From: Betaproteobacteria bacterium HGW-Betaproteobacteria-22
GTDB taxonomy: Bacteria > Pseudomonadota > Gammaproteobacteria > Burkholderiales > Methylophilaceae
NCBI GenBank assembly: GCA_002842285.1
Contig: PHCJ01000007.1
Location: 45,587-109,586 of the forward strand
Direction of reading: 5' to 3'
DNA length: 64,000 nucleotides
In this document: in pieces, positions 49,717 to 57,481 of the stretch
How the letters are laid out: each line of letters starts with the position of its first letter
How positions within the stretch are numbered: position 1 is the stretch's first letter
Position numbers and translations under genes: made by a program
Notes under the pieces: generated by a model
The model's database searches: none
Seen by the model: only the letters and a program-made list of their open reading frames with translations
Told to the model about the DNA's origin: nothing

Positions 49717-50223
49717 TTTTATTCTCCTTTGATTGATAATTATCACTGGTGTGACACCGGGTTTTAATGTTAATTCCGCACTATTCCATACTGCTGTAGT
49801 CTTTTTTAACACAAGCCGACATATGCTTAATCGTACGCCTCACCATGAATTTGAGCAAGTTCAAAATTTACTTTGTTAAGGAAACTCGTAACAAGTGCCT
49901 ACGCTGGAGAATTGCCCAAAATGATTAATATAAAAGTCGTGCAGCTTTTTGGTTGCGGTATCACTTAACCCAGAACCTATACTTACCATTCCCGCAGAAT
50001 ATGCCTGCAAAACCGGGTTGTCCGCGCGTGAATGATTAGCCTAAGCCGTATACGAGCTTTCATGTACTTTAGCACATATAAAGTCCGAATCCGTGCGGGG
50101 CAAATTCGTTGTGCGCGCTTTGCGCTACGCGTAAATGCCCGCATCAAGAAAATTCGCAGCCTCACATTACACCGCATATATTTCACGGACATGCCTGGTG
50201 CGGGTACACTTCATCTTGCTCGA
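49717..50223. other. Intergenic, yqjD-like promoter to mutY 3' end
   Basis: A 507-bp stretch with no recognised gene. It holds the promoter of the yqjD-like set and, at its right end, a copy of the dispersed repeat described at 50160-50245. The small frame at 50032-50247 (71 codons, Arg-rich) is probably an accident of the repeat. No RNA gene was recognised. Confidence 0.5.
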
Positions 50224-50245
50224 CTATTTACTCCGTGTTTCCCTT
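50160..50245 (+). repeat. Dispersed repeat, copy 2 (end of mutY)
   Basis: Shares TATTTCACGGACATGC and CCGTGTTT at the same spacing with 4455-4535. It runs into the mutY 3' end, so the last codons of mutY (LRETRSK and the stop) are formed by the repeat read on the minus strand. Confidence 0.7.
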
Positions 50246-51273
50246 AGTATTTGTTTAACTATCGTGCGAACTGGTGCTGGAATGGCTGCATTCATAGTGT
50301 CTGACAATGGTAACCATAATGTTCCGGTCTCTTTGGTGTGCGGTTTTTGTTGGCTGACGCACATAATAAGCGGGGTAATTTGCAATTTAAAATGTGTAAA
50401 TGCGTGATTGAGTATCGGCAATGCCCTGTCGGGATGGGCAATGACCCCAAGCTGACTGAGCGCATAGGTTATGCCTTGATGGTTTTCTACTTCAGGAAAA
50501 CTCCATAAGCCACCCCAAATGCCTGAAGATGGACGTTTTTGCAGCATGACTTCATCACCATGCAATAAAATGAGCATAATGGTGCGTTTGATGGGGATGA
50601 TTTTTTTAGGTTTTGGCGTAGGTAGCGCATGCACACGATCTTGTGCCAAGGCAGCACAGGTGCTGCTGAGGGGGCATGCCGTACATGCGGGTTTGTTTCT
50701 AGTGCAAAGTGTGGCACCCAGATCCATGAGGCCTTGGGTATAGGCGACCATATCCGTTTTTGGCAGTAGGCTCTCGGCCATCGCCCATAGTGATTTCTCG
50801 ATCTTTGGACTGCCGGGCCAACCTGCAATGGCGAAATGCCTTGCAAGTACACGTTTGACATTGCCATCAAGGATGGTTTGCACCTGATTGAATGCGAACG
50901 AGGCGATTGCTGCAGCAGTTGAGCGGCCAATGCCGGGTAGTGTCTGGATCGTGTCAAACGCCTGCGGAAACTTCCCTTTATGTTCATTCATGATGGTTTG
51001 GGCGGCATTGTGCAGGTTGCGTGCCCTCGAATAGTAGCCCAGGCCGCTCCAGTGCTGCAAAACTTCATCTTGGGTGGCGTTGGCGAGGGCTGCAATCGTC
51101 GGGAAGCGCGTCATGAATCTTTGATAATAGCCGATGACGGCAGACACTTGAGTCTGTTGCAGCATGATTTCTGAAACCCAGATTGCGTAAGGGTCGGTAG
51201 TGTTCTGCCAAGGTAAATCATGGCGGCCATATTGTTTCTGCCATGCAATCAGGCGGCTGGAAAAATCATTCAT
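50224..51273 (-). CDS. mutY: Adenine DNA glycosylase MutY
   Basis: Removes adenine mispaired with 8-oxoguanine, 349 residues. SEIMLQQTQVSAVIGYYQRFM holds the catalytic Glu; LPGIGRSTAAAIASFAF is the helix-hairpin-helix, followed by ILDGNVKRVL with the catalytic Asp; the 4Fe-4S ligands are in CTRNKPACTACPLSSTC; and a NUDIX-like C-terminal domain (about 225-345) recognises 8-oxoG. The C-terminal seven residues are encoded within a dispersed repeat. Confidence 0.96.
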   Translation of the reverse strand: MNDFSSRLIAWQKQYGRHDLPWQNTTDPYAIWVSEIMLQQTQVSAVIGYYQRFMTRFPTIAALANATQDEVLQHWSGLGYYSRARNLHNAAQTIMNEHKGKFPQAFDTIQTLPGIGRSTAAAIASFAFNQVQTILDGNVKRVLARHFAIAGWPGSPKIEKSLWAMAESLLPKTDMVAYTQGLMDLGATLCTRNKPACTACPLSSTCAALAQDRVHALPTPKPKKIIPIKRTIMLILLHGDEVMLQKRPSSGIWGGLWSFPEVENHQGITYALSQLGVIAHPDRALPILNHAFTHFKLQITPLIMCVSQQKPHTKETGTLWLPLSDTMNAAIPAPVRTIVKQILRETRSK

Positions 51274-51401
51274 CGCGTTCGGTTCAGGAGGTAGTTTGGG
51301 CGTAAGGTGTTTGCATTATTAAGTGTTAGCAACACGCGTAGCGGCAGGCCTATTTTCCACGTACAATAAGTTTACCTTATTAATTTGAATGGAGAGATTC
51401 A

Positions 51402-51599
51402 TTGAAAAAGTTGTTCATGGCAGTATTGATTGGCTCAACTTTAATCAGCCTGTCGGCTTGCAAAGTGTTGCCACCAGGACATGACACTAACGGCCCGGGT
51501 AATAGTGAAAATGCCCCGGGTCATCAGAAAAAATGCGGCAAGGGACCCAGCAACAGCGGCGATGCTCCAGGGCAGAAGCAGAAAAGTTGCCGGGGTTGA
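51402..51599 (+). CDS. Small Gly/Pro-rich lipoprotein
   Basis: A 65-residue predicted lipoprotein from TTG 51402, with GGAGAG six bases ahead. The signal MKKLFMAVLIGSTLISLSAC has the lipobox LSAC (Cys20). The mature 46 residues are low-complexity, with repeats of the type GPGNSENAPGHQKKCGKGP / SNSGDAPGQKQKSC, and two further cysteines. It is too small for family assignment; the function is unknown. The gene is isolated between mutY (divergent) and the AsmA gene (convergent). Confidence 0.75.
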   Translation: MKKLFMAVLIGSTLISLSACKVLPPGHDTNGPGNSENAPGHQKKCGKGPSNSGDAPGQKQKSCRG

Positions 51600-51645
51600 C
51601 CACAATTGACAGGTTTCTAGCAGTAGTATTTGCAATAGTATTTGT

Positions 51646-54612
51646 TTAAAATTTAAGCAGCTTTTTAAGTTTCTGTTCGGCCTTTTCCTTAGCAATCTCT
51701 TCGGTCGATTTTGGCGCTTCAGCTGGTGCAGCGTCAGCAGGCGCTGCATTTGTCGTAGCTGGCGCTGTCGTATCAGCCGCTTTCTTTTTGCCTAATAGGC
51801 CGCTAAGCGCATCGACTTTATCACCGCCGCCTATCAACTCTTTTACGGCGGTACCTTTTTCACCGCCAATTTTATCCAGCAGGTTGGATTTAGCAACAGC
51901 AGCCCCGATTGCGGCAAAGTCCATGCCGTATTTAGGTGCGGAGAATGTGCCGGTTATTTTTACTGGAATCGCAAAACCGGCCAGTGAGTCCAGGTCAGCG
52001 CCACTCTGTCCTTTAAGCGATTTTACGATGGTAGGTTTGGCTAAGTAATTGATGGTTTCGTTGCCGATGTCAATGTCACCACGGCTATCACCTTTGGCCA
52101 GGCGCAGGATGGGCGCTTTCATTGCCAAGTCGTCATTATGCGCTACACCGTTTTTAATATCGAAAGACGCGGTGAGTTCACTGAAGTCAGTTTTTTTAGA
52201 CTGGTCAGCACCGATGCTGCTTTTATCTTTAAAAATATTCACTTTGGATTTGATGTCGCGCACTGTGCCGGCGATATCGATGCCTTTTACCGCACCATCG
52301 GCAAGATTGACCGCGGCTTTGCCATTCAGCCCTTTTTTAAGTGCGCCTACGGTGTTGCCGGAGGTGGTGACATCCACGTTCAAAGAGCCTTTGCCATCCA
52401 GCATGTCGTTGTTGATGGCATCAACCAGCAATGGTCCGATCGCGATGCCTTTCATGTCTTGCTTGAAGCTGATGCTAGGCGTGGCGCGGGCATCCACCTT
52501 GAGCAGGCCGCTCATGCTGCCCTGATACAGGTTGGCTGCAAAAGGCGATACCGTGACCAGACCGCTATCGGCTTTAAGCCCGATATTGACGTTTTGTGTG
52601 GTCACGTTGGCTAATTTTAACCAGCCGATTTTCGCGTCACCTGACGCGTTAAGCTTTTTTAGCGCACTCAAATCAATGGGCGTGTCACCTGTGCTTTTGT
52701 CGCTTTTGGTGATGTATTTATCGGCGTCCAGCTTGTCGATATTCACGTTGAAGCTGTAAATCGGGTCTTTAAAGCGCGAGATGCCCACGCTCGCATTCAC
52801 CTGACTATCGTCCACTTTGGCAGCAAGCGGGTCCAGGTTAAGCTTTTGACCATCGGCCTTGAGGTCAATGCGGATGTTGGATGCCTTAGTCTTGCCATAT
52901 TTGAGGCTGCCGATACGCAGTGAACCGTCTGCATTGAGGGCTTTAAGCGCGCTCAGATCCAATGGTTTGTCGCTGGACTTTTTATCAGTAGTAGCACTGC
53001 TGGTGCTGACGTATTTATCCACATCAAGCTGGTCGATATCGATGTCAAAAGTGTAAAGCGGTTTGGCAAAGTGACTGATGCCAACACTGCCTTTAATCTG
53101 GCTGTCATCAAATTTCACGTTGAGGCCGCTAAGCGCGAGTTTTTCACCATCGGCCTTGATATTGACGTTAAGTCCAGAGATTTGATATTTATCGTAGACG
53201 ATGCTGCCCACGTTGAGCTTGCCATCTAGTAACAAAGACTTTAAAGCACTCAGGTCAGTGGGTTTGTCACTGCCTTTTTCAGCCGGTTTGTCAGATTTCG
53301 CCATCAGTTTATTCAGATTGAGCTTGTCTGCATTCAGGTTGAATTTGATATTCGGTGTTTTAAACCCGGCAACCGCAACGTCACCATTGAGTTTGGTGTC
53401 ATCGATATGCAAGCTGAACTTGCTGTCTGCCAGCTCGTTTTTAACATCGGTATGCAACGCCAGATTGAAACTGCCCTGCATTGCGCCATTGGGAAGGCTG
53501 GGGTCTTTAATGTCGAGGTTCCCGGCCAGTTTAGGCAGATCAAAAATCAGGTCTTCAAGATTACCGCTGAATGGAGATGAGAATTTGCCGTTGATGGTAC
53601 GCTTGCCCTGCACGCCGGCGATGTCGCCACTGATGCCACTGCTTTGTATGGCTTTGGGCGAACCTTTCATATCAGCCAAAACCAGATTAGCTTTAAATGT
53701 TTCGCCGCCTTTATCTTGCGATAAACTCACCGTTACTTTCTTGCCGCTCACTTCGTCTTTTTCAGCGATTAACTTAGGTGCATTCAAATCAACCGCCAGC
53801 TTGGCCCCGCTGAATTGGCCTGCCATAGCCAGTTTCAGGCTATCAATTAAAAACTCACGTGTTTCAGGTTTGGCATCAATGTCACCGCTGGCAGTGATAT
53901 CTACGTCCTTGCCACCCAATAAGTCTCCTTTGATTGCTACATCCAGGGCTTTGGCGACAAAGTGCTTGCTTTCAGGATCCACCAGAAAGTTGCCCTTGAG
54001 TTTGGCATTGGCGGCAATCTCAGGCTGGTTGGCTGTGATAGAAAAGTCTGTAGCCAAATCCACAGGTTCAGCCAGTGCGATATGGCCGGAAGTCAGATTG
54101 AATTTAGATAGTGCGTATTTTGCACCTGTGCCTTCGTCCGTGTAGTTGACGGCAGAATTGCTGATTTTTACGCCATCCACGTCAAACTTGATGTCTTGCG
54201 ATTCTTCTTCATCTTTGCTGAGCAGGTCGTCAAAGTTGGTAGTGCCATCTTTGAATTTGATGATGTTGGCTTTTGCACCATCAATATAAATGGTATCAAC
54301 CACGAGTTGCTTTTTAAGCAAAGGCAAAACTGCCAGAGCCACTTGCGCGCTCTCGATGGAGGCGAATTCTTTGTCTGATTTGTGTTCTGAAATGGAAACT
54401 TTACCTAGATTTGCACCGATTTTTGGCCAGAAAGCCAGTTTAATATCACCTTCGATATTAAGCGTGCGTTCTTTTTTCTCTTTCACCAGTTTGATGATTA
54501 GCGGCTTGTAGTCGTTCGGGTTGAAGGTTGCAGCAATCACTGCGACGACAATCAGCAATAAGGCAACGATGCCGCCTAGGCCAAATAAACCGTATTTAAG
54601 AAATTTTTTCAT
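51646..54612 (-). CDS. AsmA-family protein with three internal repeats
   Basis: An envelope protein of 988 residues with an N-terminal anchor (LFGLGGIVALLLIVVAVIAATF) and a large periplasmic part. The AsmA N-terminal domain (about 1-430) is followed by three repeats of about 100 residues beginning DLSALK (near 447, 549 and 644), each with a DGSLRIGSLKYGK-like strand, a KADGQKL segment and DDSQVNASVGISRF. The C-terminal AsmA domain contains GKGSLNVDVTTSGNTVGALKKGLNGKAAVNLADGAVKGIDI and VPVKITGTFSAPKYG-like strands. AsmA proteins are bridge-like phospholipid transfer candidates. The tail is Ala-rich. Confidence 0.93.
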   Translation of the reverse strand: MKKFLKYGLFGLGGIVALLLIVVAVIAATFNPNDYKPLIIKLVKEKKERTLNIEGDIKLAFWPKIGANLGKVSISEHKSDKEFASIESAQVALAVLPLLKKQLVVDTIYIDGAKANIIKFKDGTTNFDDLLSKDEEESQDIKFDVDGVKISNSAVNYTDEGTGAKYALSKFNLTSGHIALAEPVDLATDFSITANQPEIAANAKLKGNFLVDPESKHFVAKALDVAIKGDLLGGKDVDITASGDIDAKPETREFLIDSLKLAMAGQFSGAKLAVDLNAPKLIAEKDEVSGKKVTVSLSQDKGGETFKANLVLADMKGSPKAIQSSGISGDIAGVQGKRTINGKFSSPFSGNLEDLIFDLPKLAGNLDIKDPSLPNGAMQGSFNLALHTDVKNELADSKFSLHIDDTKLNGDVAVAGFKTPNIKFNLNADKLNLNKLMAKSDKPAEKGSDKPTDLSALKSLLLDGKLNVGSIVYDKYQISGLNVNIKADGEKLALSGLNVKFDDSQIKGSVGISHFAKPLYTFDIDIDQLDVDKYVSTSSATTDKKSSDKPLDLSALKALNADGSLRIGSLKYGKTKASNIRIDLKADGQKLNLDPLAAKVDDSQVNASVGISRFKDPIYSFNVNIDKLDADKYITKSDKSTGDTPIDLSALKKLNASGDAKIGWLKLANVTTQNVNIGLKADSGLVTVSPFAANLYQGSMSGLLKVDARATPSISFKQDMKGIAIGPLLVDAINNDMLDGKGSLNVDVTTSGNTVGALKKGLNGKAAVNLADGAVKGIDIAGTVRDIKSKVNIFKDKSSIGADQSKKTDFSELTASFDIKNGVAHNDDLAMKAPILRLAKGDSRGDIDIGNETINYLAKPTIVKSLKGQSGADLDSLAGFAIPVKITGTFSAPKYGMDFAAIGAAVAKSNLLDKIGGEKGTAVKELIGGGDKVDALSGLLGKKKAADTTAPATTNAAPADAAPAEAPKSTEEIAKEKAEQKLKKLLKF

Positions 54613-54631
54613 AGATTCACCTAATTCAAGT

Positions 54632-55459
54632 TTAATGCGCGGTCCAATTCACTAGCCCAGTATAAGCCGTGAGCAATACGATGACACCAAAGGCAATGCG
54701 ATACCAGGCAAAAATCGTAAAGTCGTGATGGCTAACGTAGCGAATAAGCGCACGTACTGCAATCATAGCGCTGATAAAAGCAAAAATAAAACCCGTCACC
54801 CAAGCGCCGATATCGTCTGCGCTTAATAAGGCACGGTCTTTATACATCGAATAAATAGATGCGATGCCCAGTGTTGGCACTGCCAAAAAGAACGAAAATT
54901 CTGCGGCTGCCTTGCGCGATAAGCCAAAAAACAAACCGCCAATAATGGTAGAGCCGGAGCGTGACATGCCTGGAATCAGCGCTACTGCTTGTGCAAAGCC
55001 GAGCTTCAAGGCATCGATGGGGCGAATGTCATCCACCGTTTCGATGGTAACAGTATGTTTGCGTTTTTCTGCCCACAAAATAATAAACGCCCCGACAATA
55101 AAAGCGGTGGCAACGGGGATGGGCTTAAATAAGTAGGCTTTTATTTTGTCACCAAATAGCAAGCCTAAAATCGCCAATGGCAGAAAAGCAATGGCCAGAT
55201 TAATGATAAGGCGATTGGCAATCGGGTCGCGCCCGATACCGGCAAAGGTGCTGACAAAGCGCGTGCGGTATTCCCACACCACGGCCAAGATAGCACCCAG
55301 TTGAATGGCAATGTCAAATACGTTGCGTTTGTCATGATCCATGAAATTGAGCAAATCGCCCGCCAATATCAAGTGCCCCGTGCTGGATATGGGCAAAAAC
55401 TCGGTTGCACCCTCAACAATGCCAAGAATTGCAGCTTTTAACAGTAAAATAAAATCCAT
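54632..55459 (-). CDS. uppP: Undecaprenyl-diphosphatase UppP
   Basis: Dephosphorylates undecaprenyl pyrophosphate to recycle the lipid carrier of wall and LPS synthesis; also confers bacitracin resistance. It has 275 residues and about eight membrane helices. [25 protein letters not shown] is the active-site E-rich and PxSS motif; [36 protein letters not shown] contains the catalytic PGxSRSG arginine. It follows the YidB-like gene by 5 bp. Confidence 0.96.
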   Translation of the reverse strand: MDFILLLKAAILGIVEGATEFLPISSTGHLILAGDLLNFMDHDKRNVFDIAIQLGAILAVVWEYRTRFVSTFAGIGRDPIANRLIINLAIAFLPLAILGLLFGDKIKAYLFKPIPVATAFIVGAFIILWAEKRKHTVTIETVDDIRPIDALKLGFAQAVALIPGMSRSGSTIIGGLFFGLSRKAAAEFSFFLAVPTLGIASIYSMYKDRALLSADDIGAWVTGFIFAFISAMIAVRALIRYVSHHDFTIFAWYRIAFGVIVLLTAYTGLVNWTAH

Positions 55460-55464
55460 TTTTG

Positions 55465-55854
55465 TTATTTCATCATGCCCAGAATCGCACGCATCAGGTT
55501 TCCTGAGTTGGCGTTTACTTCGCCATCAGGCGTCATTTTGTTAATCACCTGCGGCAGATATTCGGCGATTTTTCCGCTAATTTCACCAGCATCCATTCCA
55601 AGTTTGGCGGCAATGCCTGCCACGGCATCGCTGCCCAATACTTGTGTAATCTGCTCGGCTGATATGGGCAGGTTTTCACCTGTACTTACCCAGGATGCCA
55701 CTTGCTCTGCCAAGCCGCCTGCTTTAAATTTTTCTATTACACCCGGCAGGCCACCGTTCTGGTCGAATAAGTCCATGGCTACTTGCACCATGGCGCCTTT
55801 GTCGCCGCCAACATTACTTAAAACTGCGCCTGCTAGACTGTCAAATAATCCCAT
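55465..55854 (-). CDS. YidB-family (DUF937) protein
   Basis: A 129-residue protein beginning [17 protein letters not shown], the YidB pattern, with [39 protein letters not shown] and a final [11 protein letters not shown]. The family has no known activity. It sits between rluB and uppP with short gaps in the same direction. Confidence 0.92.
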   Translation of the reverse strand: MGLFDSLAGAVLSNVGGDKGAMVQVAMDLFDQNGGLPGVIEKFKAGGLAEQVASWVSTGENLPISAEQITQVLGSDAVAGIAAKLGMDAGEISGKIAEYLPQVINKMTPDGEVNANSGNLMRAILGMMK

Positions 55855-55889
55855 TATATTTCCTTTAATTTTGAAGATGTCGCCGTATA

Positions 55890-57089
55890 TTAAAACCGCT
55901 CGTTATCACGCAAATAACGCCACTGACCGACTGGCAGTTTACCCAGCGTTACACTGCCGATGCGAATACGTTTTAAACCCACGACATGCAACCCCACCAT
56001 TTCACACATACGGCGAATCTGGCGTTTTTTACCCTCACGCAATACAAAGCGTAGTTGGTCTTCATTTTGCCAGCTGACTTTAGCGGGTTTTAGCTTCTCA
56101 CCATCTAAACTCAGGCCAAAATTCAAGCGTTTTAAATCTGCATCACTCAGCTCACCCGTCACGCGCACTAAATATTCTTTCTCAACTGTTGAATCTTCAC
56201 CAATTAAGTGACGTGCAACACGGCCATCCTGAGTGAGCACTAACATCCCGGTAGAATCAATATCCAAGCGGCCAGCAGGTGCTAAGCCCTTTAACATGCC
56301 ACGGTGAAACTGCCTGGGATTGTGTTTGTGTAATTCCGGGTCATCTTCCCACTGGTTATCGGGATGAATCAGCACAATCGCCGGTTCGTAGCCATCTTCA
56401 GCCTGACCGCTCACGTAGCCTACGGGTTTATGCAGAATAATGGTGACGTTTTCAGCCTGATACTCCTGCGCGTAGCTACTGATAATGATTTCAGCATTTG
56501 GGTCAATACGCGTACCCAGTGTTTCGATAACCTCACCGTTTACTTTTACCCAGCCATTGGCAATCCATTCATCCGCTTCACGGCGCGAGCAAATGCCGCG
56601 CTCTGCCATCACTTTAGATAAGCGAGGCAGGTCGGCTTGGCTGCTGCCCGCAAAGGTTTCTTTATTAGAACGATTTTTATCAAACGCACTTGCTACAAAG
56701 CCGTCACGCGCTTTACCGCCACGGCGTGGCGGGTTGCGATAAGCGCCTTCACGGTCGGCTTTGTCACGGCTGCTGCTGTCCTGCCTGCGCGTATCTGGAT
56801 TGATAGGGCGTGTTGATGGCGCACGGCTGTCCGGACTTTGCTGTCTTGCAGGCTTTGACTCATGTGAAGTGCCATCTTGAGGCTGGTTGCGCTGGCGCGA
56901 TGGTTCTCGCTGGGTGCTACCTGGCGCGCGTTCCCCGCGTGATTGCGTAGCCTCGGCACGCTCCGGTTTAGCCGGTTTAGCAGGGGTTACTGTGCGGTCA
57001 CGCGTTAAGGCGCTGTTGCGGCGCACGGGGGCTTTCATTGCCGCAACGGGCGATTCACTCGGCTTTTTGCTTAATTTTAAGGTAGTCAA
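55890..57089 (-). CDS. rluB: 23S rRNA pseudouridine synthase RluB-type with long disordered N terminus
   Basis: A pseudouridine synthase of the RsuA/RluB family, 399 residues from a TTG start at 57089. Residues 1-150 are low complexity, rich in Arg, Ser, Asp, Pro and Lys (RNQPQDGTSHESKPARQQSP). The S4 RNA-binding domain begins LPRLSKVMAERGICSRREADEWIANGWVKVNGEVI. The catalytic motif is PAGRLDIDSTGMLVLTQDG (nucleophilic Asp); YLVRVTGELSD and LREGKKRQIRRMCEMVGLHV follow. In the family it modifies U2605 of 23S rRNA. No active-site change is visible. Confidence 0.93.
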   Translation of the reverse strand: MTTLKLSKKPSESPVAAMKAPVRRNSALTRDRTVTPAKPAKPERAEATQSRGERAPGSTQREPSRQRNQPQDGTSHESKPARQQSPDSRAPSTRPINPDTRRQDSSSRDKADREGAYRNPPRRGGKARDGFVASAFDKNRSNKETFAGSSQADLPRLSKVMAERGICSRREADEWIANGWVKVNGEVIETLGTRIDPNAEIIISSYAQEYQAENVTIILHKPVGYVSGQAEDGYEPAIVLIHPDNQWEDDPELHKHNPRQFHRGMLKGLAPAGRLDIDSTGMLVLTQDGRVARHLIGEDSTVEKEYLVRVTGELSDADLKRLNFGLSLDGEKLKPAKVSWQNEDQLRFVLREGKKRQIRRMCEMVGLHVVGLKRIRIGSVTLGKLPVGQWRYLRDNERF

Positions 57090-57481
57090 AATCGATGTTC
57101 CTGTGGAGAATAAAGCATATGCTCTACTCTTAACTGATAGCGTATTTTAGCAAAGTTAATACTTATTCTGCGTTTACTTAACTATTTGTTTTTAAAATAT
57201 CAGCAACATGGCAATGAAATTTTTGCGCGCCCTGTATTAAACACGCAAAATGAACACGCAGAATTTGCAAGTAAGTCCTCACCGTAATATTTTTCACCGC
57301 CCGGCAAAGTAGCTTTATTGGTGTGAGATTGCAGTTTTTCTAAAATAACATTGGCAGGCATTGTGATTAGCTGAAATTGCGAGCCCAACAGGCTGATTGA
57401 TACAGATAAATTATAACTGTGGACGCCATCAATTTTTATAATACGTTGGCCGCCTCAGCAAGAGAACAATAATCCGTATGC
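57090..57481. other. Intergenic, rluB to OsmC-YcaO gene
   Basis: A 392-bp gap between two minus-strand genes. One minus-strand frame (57200-57361 from an internal ATG, 53 codons; LLANSACSFCVF and a CC end) is possible, but no initiation signal or family match is evident. I see no RNA or repeat here. Confidence 0.4.

Noticed and set aside
50032..50247. 71-codon Arg-rich frame next to mutY
   Set aside because: Its C-terminal part is the dispersed repeat and no initiation signal or family is visible; treated as repeat, not gene.
53201..54145. 314-codon open frame on the plus strand
   Set aside because: It lies antisense within the AsmA gene, is Ser/Leu/Pro-rich and has no family features; a shadow of the coding strand.
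57200..57388. Minus-strand small ORF with Cys-rich end
   Set aside because: No ribosome-binding site or known family; mentioned only as a possibility in the intergenic entry.
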